64,000 bases of DNA, taken from positions 3,543,844-3,607,843 of the forward strand of contig JAQFVV010006293.1 of assembly GCA_028023455.1 (NCBI GenBank), written 5' to 3'. Origin of the DNA: Epiperipatus broadwayi. Taxonomy: Eukaryota; Onychophora; Udeonychophora; Euonychophora; Peripatidae. Below the pieces are notes generated by a model. The model ran no database searches, was not told where the DNA came from, and was given only the letters and a program-made list of their open reading frames with translations. Numbering within the stretch: the stretch's first letter is position 1; each line of letters opens with the position of its first letter. Positions 34,713-46,824 of the stretch are shown here, one piece after another. The position numbers were made by a program, and so were the translations under genes.

Positions 34713-36790
34713 TACTGGTACTTTAGTATTTTTCTTGCTATGACTTATTACCACAAAGATGTACTACTCTAATCTTTCGATCTATAAGATAATGTCTTCT
34801 AGTGATTTTCAGACAATGTTAATCACTAAAATTTGTCCAATGATCACATGGAGACATTATGTTAAAGATCGAAAGATTAGAGTAGCAAAATACATCATAA
34901 CAAAAAAAAAATAATAAGGAAACCAGCCGTCTGGTAGACATCGGACGCCATGTTTCTTTTTTCTGAAAAAAAAAATTACTATAATAAATAAATAGTATAA
35001 GACATGTAATAACAAGAATAATAAAAAAATAATACTAAAGATTTCGGCAGACATAGCAAGAATAATACTAAAGAACACATCTAATAGCAAGAAAAATATG
35101 AAAGAAGATATGTAATAGCAAGAATAATACTAAAGAGGACATCTAAAGAAAACATCTAATAGCAAGAAAAATACAAAAGAAGACATCTAATAGCAAGAAT
35201 AATACTGAAGAGGACTACGAAAGAAGACATGTAATAGCAAGAAAAATACGAAAGGAGACATCTAATAGCAATAAAAATACTAAAGAGGGCTATGAAAGAA
35301 GACATCTAATAGGAAGAAAAATATGAAAGAAGACATGTAATAGCAAAAAAAATACGAAAGAAGACATCCAATAGCAAGAAAAATACGAAAGAAGACCTCC
35401 AATAGCAGGAATAATACTAAAGAGGACATCTAAAGAAAACATCTAATAGCAAGAATAATACTAAAGAGGACATCTAAAGAAAATGTTTAATAGCAAGAAA
35501 AATACGAAAGAGGACATGTAATAGCAAGAATAATACGAAAGAAGACATCTAATAGCAAGAATAATACGAAAGAAGACATCTAATAGCAAGAATAATACTA
35601 AAGAGGACATCTAATAGCAAGAAAAATATGAAAGAAGACATCTAATAGCAAGAAAAATACGAAAAAAGACATCTAATATCAAGAATAATACTACATATCA
35701 AGAATATTAAAAACACATCTAATAGTAAGAATAATACTAAAGAAGACATGTAATAGCAAGAATAATACTAAATATGACATCTGGTAGACATAGCAAGAGT
35801 AATAGTAAAATAGCTATGTCATAGGAAAAAAAATATTCGGCGCAATGTCTGTCGTTCCTCGGGGGAAAAAAATAATTAATTACATGCGCCAAAAAAAATA
35901 CATAAATTAATTGTAATTTACTAAAATTATTGTAAATTCAAATTGACTACAAAATAATTGCAAAAAAATTTATAAAAAATATTTGTAATTTTAAAATTAA
36001 AGACAATAAAAAACACTTTTCTCGATATAGTGTGAATCTGTCATACAGTGGAAATGGCGGACGTAAAACACATCTTAATTAAAACATATTATATAAAATT
36101 ATGAAATTAAAAGTGTAGTCTTTTTTTAATGAAAATAAGAATAATTTATAAGAAAAATGGAAAGATGACCCAAAAGAAGCAAAAGAAAAAATAACCTAAA
36201 AGTAGTACATAAAATTATGAAATTTTTTTTTTAATGAAAACTAGAATAATTTCTAAAGATAATGTAAAAGAAGCAAGCATTAAATATATATGGAAATACG
36301 TACAACTATGTTTAAAATAATACCACAATTATCATTATAAATTAAAAAATAACCTATAATGGTGACATATAAGTCTTAAAAGCTATTATATCTAATTATT
36401 AAGAAACAAAATGAAAATTACTTGCAAATAACGGCGGTGGAAATAACTATTATATCATCAAATCGACAGTTAAAAATTCACTATATAGTAATATAATGTC
36501 CATATTAGATATGAAATATATGAAAATATTCTCAATATGATCAAAAAAATCACTGTGCTCATGCCAATATCAAAACCGCAGAAAGGCAGAGAAATGACAA
36601 AATTTCCCATAGGTTTCTCGACTTTTTAATTCTCGCGGGATACCATGATCAAAAAATCAGTATTTCCATGGATTAGTCTTGCCAGTGTCTTTGTTACCCT
36701 GACATTGTTTATCTAATCTTCGATGAAATCTTACCGGCAAAAAACATGTTAAGCATAATACACCATAGCTTATAAAATATGAAATTACCG
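34713..36790. mobile_element. Unclassified insertion within the pogo-like element
   Basis: Comparison with the element at 61.2-62.4 kb shows that DNA continuous there (around 61388) is split here between about 34712 and 36790. GTCATAC flanks both sides (about 34710 and 36791), a plausible target duplication. The insert contains an inverted pair (TACTCTAATCTTTCGATCT at 34765 with its mirror at 34866-34884), a 31-bp minisatellite and AT-rich DNA. No protein was recognised and the superfamily is unknown. Confidence 0.55.
34996..35815. repeat. 31-bp minisatellite, about 25 imperfect units
   Basis: Units read GAAGACATCTAATAGCAAGA followed by ATAATAC(T/G)AAA. The best-preserved neighbours are 31 bp apart (35541 and 35572), and some units are shortened. 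31 is not a multiple of three and TAA/TAG occur in each unit, so it is not coding. Half-units in the flank at about 34725 show that the array once extended further. Confidence 0.9.
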
Positions 36791-36990
36791 TCATACTTTA
36801 TTTCCTTTTATTATTTTTCATGCAAATTTTAAAGTAATTTTTCCTTGTTGCTTTGCTTTTATGCGATTTCTGAAAATTATGGAACATATCCCCCATTTTT
36901 CAAGGTAAGTTAAGTCTATTTTTATGTGATTTTTTTTAATGCGGGTTTTCTGCAGAACCTATTTACCACATAAAATGAGATCCAGGTGTA

Positions 36991-38249
36991 GCTAAATTTT
37001 TTTTTTGGATTACTATATATATTGTTAGTGCTGATTATTATTAAGTAGCATAAAATTACAAACTCCTTACAAATTGCATTTTTTCCAAATGGCTTAGCAT
37101 ATATTTGCTTTTTTTAGTAACTTATTCAGGCCATTTTTTTATTATTTTACTATTAATCTTGTGAATTACATTGTCTCATAATAAGGCCAAAATAAGACAA
37201 TTTCAATCTGAGTAATCTGATTGAAGTGAAAATTCTTATCTAATGTATATACTTTTTTCTATTTGTGATATTTTCAAAAACTTTTATCTGCATCATTTTT
37301 CTCCATTATTCAATGTTTACATTCATAGATAGCCACAGAAAGTACAGCACTTTGAAGAATTTTGATCTTCATTATTAAAGATATGTCTATATTTAAATAT
37401 ATTTCTAGGCATTTTATTATATCTTTGCACAATGTGATTCTGCTAAATTTATTATTAAAAACCGTTAAAAGAATTCATTTCACTTCAATTTTAAAGTCAT
37501 TTATTATGTATCTATTGTAATAATTTTTACTTATTTCATATTTAGTTATAATCCTACCTTTGTGCTCTCTTCTTTAACTTTCTTAATAAGAATCTTCAGC
37601 TATATCATTTTCAGTTGTAAGTCTGATATCATCAGTTTTGTTGATGCTTCTTCCATCAAATTTAAATCTTTATGTATCTTTATTCAATTAGACTTTCTTT
37701 ACTCGTGTCTTGAATAATTCTTTTATGCCTGTGAAATCAGTCTATTTTGTCATAGGTGTTTTAATTGTAACTTCTAGTCCTACATAGAAGTTTCTCATAA
37801 GGACATTGAGACACTTTGATATGTTTATTTTTTTAAAAAACATTTTATAATTTAACAGATTAAGTGAATCAAATTGTTTGAAAACATTAAAGCAAAGGGC
37901 AATTTTTTCTGGTATTTTATACAGCAACAAATACTTTTCATTCTTATCTTATCTATAAGTTCTTTTGCAATGAAAGCAACAATCTATGCTAAATGGTTTT
38001 CAGCATAATTGTTCTTGCATGTGATATAAAAATATTATGTAATCATTTATATATGTTGTCAAGATTTCTTTTTTTGGTATTAAAATGCAAATTGATTTTT
38101 TCAGTCTGGTTTTTCGGATTCTTCTGCATACCCCCCCCCTCCTAATGAAAAACATTAAAATTATTTGAGCATTACATCATTTCCTTGTGGCCTTGATTTT
38201 CAGCACTGATCATGAAACTGATTTGATTATATCTTATTACTGAGTTTTT
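36991..38249. other. AT-rich intronic stretch
   Basis: Nothing recognised beyond low-complexity tracts and a poly-C run near 38130. Confidence 0.5.
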
Positions 38250-39846
38250 GGTACTGTTCTATAAGCCGGTGTCAGCCGCTTGATGGCTTTATTTATATGC
38301 AAAAACACATAAATATGCCGTTTATGCTGCCGCTGCACAACAAAACTCAAACACATAGACACAACTTTTTTTTCCTGTTGTAACTAAGGGCTTAGTTTTG
38401 TCTTGTGCAGTTTGTGCTAGTGCACATAATCCTATCTTTTACCAATATTAACACTTTGCATTTCAGGGTGAGTGGATTTAAAGTTTGCAGAAGTCTTACA
38501 ATCAGCATTCAAAAGTAATTACGGTAACTTAACTAACGTACTATTAAAAAGTAGTAATTATAAGCTAATTACCCCACTTCCGAACACAATATGTAAGGTG
38601 TAAATAATTAGAAAAGGAAATCGGGAAACCACAATTTCACTGTTTCCCTGAAAAAAGTCACGGTTCGTGAGATCACCTACAAGAATTAAAATGTTGAACT
38701 GTAAAATTTCACGTGGTCATATAGAGAGAATAAGAAATTGTAAAAACGAATACATTTTTTATTAATCTTCCAAAAAAAAATAAATAATAATAATAACCAA
38801 TCGAGTTGGAAATTATTAATCGTTATTAATAGGTGTGCCATTAATATACACACCTTAGTCACATTTTTTTTCAAATAGACAATAAATAAATATTAATTTT
38901 CCTTTTTCAAAAATGACCAAAAAAATATATATATATAGTTCAGTAATTAAAGCATTATCATTTCTTGTTATCTTTCAAGCAATGATAGTAGACTTTTTAA
39001 AGTTTGTGGAGGGGGGGGGGCAAGCGCTGGCGTACATAGGGAATTAATTCTACTCTAATAGAATCTTTGCAATAACGTATGTCAATTTATGTTTTAATTA
39101 TTGCGGATGTGAAAAGGCATACTATCTGCCCTATATTGCAGGATTAAGATGAAATTTGTATTCACTTGTAATTAAAGGTTTAAATTTTATATCATAAAAT
39201 TGTTATTGAATAAATTACAATCATTGATTAAGGAAATCAATGAATTACGGTAAACTGTAGGACAAAATGTCTGGCTATAAAATTTCTCGTATTGCTATCC
39301 ACAGTTCCGTTCCAAAGAAATTGTCAAAAGAATACATTTATTAATCTTTTAAAAAAAAAAAATCAATAACCAATCAAGTTGGAAATTATTAATCTTTATT
39401 AATAGGTGTGCCATTAATATCCATACACATCTTCTTTCAAAGATAGCTATTATAATAAATAAATAATTTTCCTTTTCAAAAATTACAAAAAAGAAAATAC
39501 AGTTCAGTAATTAAAGCATTATCATTTCTTCCGCCACGGTGTAGTTAGTTATCTTGCAAGCAATGATAGTAAACTTTGTAAAGTTTGCGGGGAGGGGGGA
39601 TGATGGTTTTGCCAATGCTGGCATACTCTTGTAATTAATTATACTAGAATATATTTGCAATAACATATGTTAATGTAAAATTGTTATAAATTACAGACTG
39701 CAATTTATTAAGGAAATAAATGAATTACGTTACCCCGTATGATTATTATTATTTTTTCACAAATAACGGGGTGGGCCCGGTAACGTTATATTTCTGTGTA
39801 TAGCAACAATGCCATCAAGCAGCTCATTGGCTAATAGAACAGTACC
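38250..39846. mobile_element. Merlin-like element with inner 590-bp duplication
   Basis: The left end is GGTACTGTTCTATAAGCC followed by CCGCTTGATGGC. The right end is the mirror (GCCATCAAGCAGC, then GGCTAATAGAACAGTACC). The GGTA start and GATGGC core match the Merlin element at 22980. The flanks GAGTTTTT (38242-38249) and AAATTTTT (39847-39854) agree at 6 of 8 bases, fitting a worn 8-bp target duplication. The interior contains two diverged copies of a segment of about 590 bp (about 38735-39110 and 39324-39700), both with GGTGTGCCATTAATAT and a poly-G tract. There is no transposase frame. Superfamily assignment rests on the ends only. Confidence 0.65.
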
Positions 39847-42800
39847 AAATTTTTCTATATAGATTGATTTCATGTAAAATGTTTCTGGTTGGTGTCTTTG
39901 TGTTTAGATTATCTCACATTTTCTTATCTAATCTTAATATATGGGTTATGCTATGATCTAGCCAGTTTATATTTTTCTGTAAAGTCACTCTAGACCGAAA
40001 CTTTTTTGATCTCTTTATAATTGTTTTTTTCTTCCAAGATTGTTTTCATTTCAATATTTTAGATAATGTAATATTGTTTTATCTTTTATGATTACTTTCT
40101 GAAATTTTTTCTAGCTTTTTATAAAACATATACCTTTATCTTTTTAAATTTTAGTTTCTTTTCTTTTTTCAGTTATCATTGTATTTTATAATATCTACAG
40201 ATTCTTTTAAAATAATTTTGAAATGATATTCAATGTCACAAAATGGTCTGTAGTTTTTATTTTTGTTTTAATTTATGTAATAATGTAATAGAATAATAAT
40301 TTATATTACATATATAATAATTAGGAAGTAAATATCAGATTAATAATTTTAAAAGTTAGTGCTAACATTAAATATATCGATTTTTTTCTGTTGCTTGCAA
40401 AAACTTTTATATGTGAAACAAAACATTTATTATAATTGATGTATTCATTACATCTTGCTATATTATCTACTAACATTGATGTTGATTTATCATTACAATG
40501 TTCAATTTTAAGTTTTATCATACAAAAAACTCATAGTTATGAATTCATCATTTAATAATATATTATATTTAATTTATAAATATTTAAGTTATCTTAATCT
40601 TTATAAACAATGGAAATTGTGATGACATCTGGCTTAAATGAAAGAGCCTTTTATACAAATAATCTTATATAGAATATTTTTACAAGGTATTAAAAATGAT
40701 GGATATAACAAAAGCTGGCTAAAGCATTTATATTTATTTATTTGATTATATTTATCTTTTTATAAATGAACAATTTTTATTTTTGTATTTATTATTTATA
40801 TAATACTTGAGATTACTCTTACTGCTATAAATAATTAATCTGTCCTCTAACCACATATAATTTATACATATTGCTATAATATATAAATTTAGAAATATGC
40901 AAATATATATATAAGTTTAATTTCTTTATTGTTTTCTTGCCTTACATAAAATACAATTTTTTTAAATATTTTTTAAAATGCCATTCTGGATTTTTGATAA
41001 GTCAAAGTTTTTCCTATGATTTATTAACTTATACACTTGTTCATTAAATTTGATTATGCATATTATATATATTTTTAGATGTATATATATATTTGCAAGA
41101 AGTTATTAACATGATTATTTTGAAACTCTCTTTTTTATTATTTTTTTAAAAAAAATCAAATTTGAAGTAATGAGACCAATTCATTTATTGATATGTTTGC
41201 TAACTTGAATTACAAAAAAAAAAACGAAAACAGTTTGAATTAAAATCCAATACTATAATGACAATGAAGAGTATGCTAGCAATCATTTTATTGTTTGGCA
41301 GTGTGTTACTAGCTAGCTAGATTTCTGTACAACTCATACATATATAAGAAAAGTACTTTTAAAATGAATGAAATCAATTTTTAGAAAACTATTAGTTTTT
41401 TTAATACTACCATTTAATATAGTTACCACAATAATTTTTTTAAATGTTGACAAAAGTTTTTCATTGTATGCATTGGGGTTTTTATGTCTAAATTTCAAGT
41501 AAAATATAACTTACCTTTTTAAATTTTTATAATTCAAAAATAATTTGTGAAAATTTATTTTAACTTTTTATCGAGACATTGCTATAATAATATGCTTTTT
41601 TTTTAAATTAACATTTTACTTTTCCATTGTAAATTATTAACATGTCATGGTCTTTATTCTAATAAATTCTTTATATGACATTATATTTAATGGCACTACT
41701 ATTGATTTTGTCCCGAGATATTTTTTATTATAAATAATCTGATTATTATAAATATTATTGTTGTACAGTGGGGCTATTGTAGTATTGACATTTATTTCCA
41801 AGGATTCACAGATAGCACAAATGTATGTACATATCTTTATACTATATTTTAATTTAAGTCAACAATAAAATAGAATATATAGTACTGTATAGTATTTAAC
41901 ACACACATATGTATAATAATGATTATTTATACGAATTAAAATATAAATAAAAATTATTAACAAAAAAAAAAAACAACAAAATTACAATTGATAAAAAGTA
42001 TTTATAATTAATGAAAACTTAAAATTAAATTTTGAAAGAAAATCGGTAATTAAAGAAAATTTAATCTAAGTATTATAATGAGAGTGATATTTTTAAAAAT
42101 GAGCATGTAATATATTGAAAATTTAATCCAAGTTAATATTAATGCTAGCAATATTTTTAAAAATGAATATTAATATGAAACATAAAATTATTATTATTAT
42201 TTTCTGCAATGAATGTACAAATAAGAAACAAATAAAAATGATTTTTGTGATTGATTACAATAACATATACCAGTGATACTATGAAATAGAAAACTAAAAT
42301 TTCAATTTTATTTTTTACAAATTTTAAATTTTTGTTTATTATTTTTCCAGACAGCAATTAGATAAACCAGTCATTTTTGAGTCAGAGATATGGCAGACTC
42401 AATATACAGCTATTCTTAATTTTTTTTATGAGTATCAAATATTAATTTTACTATTGTTATTTCTGTAAATATCTTGGTTTAATTTATTATTTTTTTTCAA
42501 AACATTGTTGTTAAATTGTACTTTCTGAAAATTCATTTTATACAAATATAGATTTTTTTTGATTTTTTTTAAAATCATTAGTAAATTTTTAACTTTTAAG
42601 TGCATTTTTTAAAATAAACTTATTAGGGCAAAATTAAAATAAATTTTAAATTAAAAAAAGGAACTAGTAATTCATTTTTTTTGAAGAAGAAAATCTCTGT
42701 GTAGGTTGAAATATTAAAATCCTTTTTTTTTTACATATATAAATTTTTATAATAAAAAAGAATTAATACTTTTATCTCTACATAGGTATAATTTTATTAA

Positions 42801-42902
42801 GTAAATCTTAAAAGCCTACTAATGTATAGTAAAAAATAAACTAAGTATTATTATTACATTTATTTTATTTTATTTTATTTGAGCATATATTGTTTGTGTT
42901 AG
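39847..42902. other. AT-rich intron just upstream of exon 4
   Basis: Roughly 3 kb with no recognisable repeat copy or exon. It ends at the TTTGTGTTAG acceptor of exon 4. Confidence 0.5.
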
Positions 42903-43061
42903 GGTTCTGAATCGAACATGCATGTCAGATATCTTGCTGGTACTCGTACTCAGTCTGTCTTTGAACAACAATCAATATCTGTAACTCAGAGTAGTGGTAC
43001 TAGTGGTTTTGGGAGAGGTAGCCAAACATTCACCAGCAGTAATATAGCTGAAAAAGAAGCG
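42903..43061 (+). CDS. Internal exon 4 of the Ser/Thr-rich protein gene
   Basis: A 159-bp segment (53 codons, phase 0-0) between TTGTGTTAG and GTGAGTCC, with an in-frame TAG just upstream. The translation begins GSESNMHVRYLAGTRTQSVF, continues EQQSISVTQSSGTSGFGRG and ends SQTFTSSNIAEKEA. It is Ser/Thr/Gln/Gly-rich and contains an R-x-x-S site (RTQS). It differs from exons 1-3 but shares strand, phase, donor (GTGAGT) and low-complexity character, so it most likely belongs to the same transcript. Codon use is less AT-extreme than the flanks, which supports coding. No domain or orthologue is recognised. Confidence 0.75.
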
Positions 43062-43890
43062 GTGAGTCCATTATTTTAAAGGGCTTTAGGTTTTTAATAC
43101 AAAATTACTGCTTGTAAATTGAAGTAATTAATTTTTAACAATTTGAATTTGCTTGCATTGCTTTAAATAGTTTATATAATTTAAAAGTAGCTCGTTAAGC
43201 TATTAATTGCTTTTTATTTTCAACTAAGTAGTTGATTTGTAAAGCTTTTACTATAACAAAAGTTTGTAACCATTTTTTTTCTTTCTATTTTTAATCAAAT
43301 AATAAAAAGACTTAATTATTATTTAATAAATATAATTTTAATGTATTTAAAATATTTTATATTTTAGAATTAGAATGTACTTTTGTATTATGAAATAATT
43401 AATGAAATTACATTTAAGATAATGAATGAAAAATGTAGATAATAAATGAATGATTAATTAGTCCATTGATTATATGTTATATTTAATAAAATCTTACACT
43501 TTATTATCCAAATCAATATGCATTAAGAGTTTACCAATCATTGTCAGCTCTGTCATATATATTTTGCTCCAAAAATCTCTATCTCATGTTCTGAAGCTTA
43601 ACATCAGGAAATCAACAAATTCATAAAGATACAATATTTTAACCAAGAGTGTGAATAATATTCTAACACACACAATTTGAGAGATGCTATAAGTTAAATA
43701 GTAAAGTAGAAAACTAATCATTATTTTTTAAAAAGAAAAAACTGCTATATATTTTGTATGAGCATCAACAATATAAGCAAATTCTCACAAGTGAATAGTT
43801 AATCATTCTACCCCCCCCCCCCAAAAAAAAAAAAAAGTATAAATGAAAATTCCATAAAACAAAATAAAAAAAAGATTAGAATCAGAAAAT
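43062..43890. other. Intron after exon 4
   Basis: AT-rich, with a poly-C/poly-A run near 43811. No next exon was found anywhere downstream to 64000. Confidence 0.5.
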
Positions 43891-44049
43891 TGTAGTACTT
43901 CCTAATTACAAAATGGAAATGTGGTTGCACAAACATATTCCCATTATCACAATTAGTGTTTAGTGATGATCGATATTGAGTTTATAGGTATTGCTTTAAT
44001 GCAAATAATTTTTTGTTATTATGTATAACAAAATATTAAAGTTATGTAT

Positions 44050-46335
44050 ATAGAATAAATTTTATGTGTTTTAAAATATTAAAAGAAAAAAAAGTGTAAA
44101 GATAAAATGGGTTATTACTTTATTCTTTTCTTTTAAAAATAAAGAATATTTTTTTTCTTCTAATAAAACAAAAATGTTGTTATTGTAACCAACAGAAGCT
44201 TTCAAAATTCATGTTTTTCAAGAAACTGGGCGCTTTAATATCTCTTACTGTCAAGAAGTCAATGGAATTTTATAAAGATTTAAGATGCTTTCCCTGACCT
44301 TTCCAGTAGTATAGCTGAATCTAGAGATGTAGACAAACAATATGCTTAATCTTTGTCCTGCCAATTTATTCATCATTATTGAACACTGAAGAAATATCTA
44401 ACATTTACTTGCTGAAGAAGGAAAAAAACCTAATCCATCTAAAGTTATTATACCATAGAAATTATTTCTATAATCAACATGCAAATTTATTTATTTTAAA
44501 ATGCTCAGAAGAAAACTGCAAGAGGAAACTCTCGTCAGAAAACTACTTCTGAAGGAACCAAAAGAAGCTAAAATCTTATATGGCCAGAAAACATTAAAAT
44601 TCAATGATTAATAGTTGTTCCCATGTTTATAGATACAAAATATGCATATTAACTCACAAAGATGTTAAAGTAAATCAAGTGAACTTTCTATAGATCCTCG
44701 AAGAGATTGAAAGTTATAAACATTTTTTTTCTTCTCACATGTGATCACCATATAAGTCTATTAATTTGTAAATATGTAAATACTTTTTATTATTATTTTT
44801 ATCAGTCTTTAATTAAAGTTATTGTTTGTTGTTAATAATTTTGTATTTGTCATTCCTCATTCGAACCATTGTTAATGTAATACTTATTATGTGTGTGTGT
44901 GTGGTTAGCAATCAGGAACTATAATTGAATGTGTATGGAAACCTGTTATTATGCACAGACAATATGATCGTTACTCATGACTAGAAGATACCTGTCAATT
45001 AAAAATAAATTGTATTCTATCACTTCACTATGTACATAGACACCCATTAGCTGTCGTTAAATTCCCCTAGATGAAAATTTAATTGTCAATACCCTTTTTT
45101 ATTATTTAATTGTTAACTGGTTTCATTACCAATTGTTTAAATAGGGCACTTACCATTACATATGGTAAACACTTTAATTAAACAAATGGTAATAAAACCA
45201 GTTAACAATTAGTAATAAAGGATAGTGATAATTAAATTTTTGTCTTTGAGAATTTAAAGATAGCTAACAGGGGACTGTGTACGTGATGGAGTGGCAGCAT
45301 ACAATTTATTTTTAGTTGACAAGTAACTTTTAGTCCTGAGTAACAATCAAATTGAATATGCATAAAAACAAGTTTCCATACACATTCAATTATATTCCCT
45401 GATCGTTATCCCTCTCCACTTAAAAAGTTATTACATTAACGAATAAATAATTAACTTGGTTTAGATGAAAAATGACAATAAAATTATTAACAATAACAAT
45501 AACTTTAATTAATGACTGATAATAATGTTATTAAAAAGTATTTACATATTTACAAATTAATAGACTTATATGGCAATCACATGTAAGAGGAAAAAAAATC
45601 TTTATAACTTACAATCTCTTTGAGGATATCTATAGACAGTTCACTTGATTTACTTTAACATCTTTGTGAGCTCACCTGCATATTTTGTATCCTAAATATG
45701 GGAACATTAACCATTAATCATTGAATTGTAATGTTTTCTGGCACTATAAGATTTGAGCTTTTTTGGTTTTTTCAGAGATAGTTTTCTGATGAGTTTCTTT
45801 TGCAGTTTTCTTCTGCGCATTTTAAAATAAGTAAATTCTTATGTTGATTATAGAAATACATTTCCATGGAATAATAACTTTAGATGACTAGTTTTTTTTT
45901 CTTCAACAAGTAAATTGTTAGATATTTCTTTAGTGTTTAATAATGATGAATACATTGTCAGAATAAAGATTAAAATTTTATGGCATACTGTTTGTCTACA
46001 GCTCTAGATTCAGCTACATTACTAGAAAGGTCAGGGAAAGCATCCTAAAGGGTCCTGTACTGTATTAAATGCATGATATTAATTAAAAGTCTTTATAAAA
46101 TTCCATTGACTTCTTGAGAGTAAGAGATATTATGGTGAAGTGGTGTTACAATTCCTTTTTTCTGATTTTGAAAAGTAGACAAATTTTGAAAGCTTCTGTT
46201 ACTTACCACAACATTTTTGTTTTAAAAGAAAAAAAAATTCTTTATTTTTAAAAGAATAAAATAATAATGCATTTTATCTTTACTCTTATTTTTCTTTTTA
46301 ATATTTTAAAACACATATAAAATTTATTCTACATA
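44050..46335. mobile_element. Second foldback element, arms of about 1.1 kb
   Basis: 44050-45155 is mirrored by 45165-46335. Examples are CAGCTAATAGTTAACTGG-type words around the centre, CTGACCTTTCCAGTAGTATA on the left versus TACTAGAAAGGTCAG on the right, and TCTAGTGACTTCTTG-type matches near the ends. The centre lies near 45160 (TTAACTGGTTTCATTACC mirrored by GGTAATAAAACCAGTTAAC). The arms have drifted but remain colinear. No frame was found and the transposon class is unknown. Confidence 0.8.
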
Positions 46336-46700
46336 AATAAAGAATATTTTTTCCTTTTAAAATAAAAATGTTGTTATAGTAACCAGCAGAAGCTTCTAAA
46401 ATTAATTTGTAATTACAAAATGGAAATATGGTTGCACAAACACATCTCCATTATCACAGCTAGTGTTTAGAGATGATTGATAAGAGATGATTAATATAAA
46501 AATTTATGTTAATTGGGCTGTAAATAATTGAAAAGGAAAAGAAAAGGCAGAGGAAAAATAACATAAAATACAGTTTATAGTGACACAATTAGTGTGTAGA
46601 GATAATTGATAAAATAAAATGTTTATGATGATCGGGCTGTAAATGACTGAAAAGAAAAGGAAAAAAAAGATCTAAGGGTAAAAACATAAAAATGCAATTT
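46336..46700. repeat. Direct copies of the foldback's left side and a local tandem
   Basis: 46336-46410 repeats 44142-44215 in direct orientation. 46411-46490 repeats 43895-43975 (ATGGTTGCACAAACA, ATTATCACA, TAGTGTTTAG). After that a segment of about 120 bp (GATTGATAA..., GGGCTGTAAATAATTGAAAA) is present twice. The foldback is therefore embedded in a larger rearranged repeat. Confidence 0.75.
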
Positions 46701-46824
46701 ATGTTGATTATGAAGAAATTATTTATTATACTTAAAAGAGAAAGGGTAGAAAGTAAACAGCTTATTTTCTATTTTATTTATAGTAAAGTAAAAGAGGAAT
46801 TAGGTTTAAAATAAAATAGTTTAA

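Larger units (their letters stand above)
32034..36988. mobile_element. pogo/Tigger-like element with TA target site, heavily nested
   Basis: The left end is CACCTGAATCTCGTTTTATG, preceded by TA (32032-32033). The right end is CATAAAATGAGATCCAGGTG, followed by TA (36989-36990). The ends are inverted repeats. Internal sequence near both ends matches the shorter element at 61189-62368 in reverse orientation: 36790-36960 with 61210-61390, and 34440-34712 with 61390-61680. TA duplications and the CACCTGGGTCTCG-type end suggest the Tc1/mariner-pogo superfamily. No transposase frame survives. Nearly 5 kb of length is explained by insertions at 32581-33859 and 34713-36790. Confidence 0.7.

Noticed and set aside
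34996-35815. Regular short repeats that could be mistaken for a CRISPR array
   Set aside because: There are no unique spacers; the units abut directly with a 31-bp period and sit in a eukaryotic transposon.
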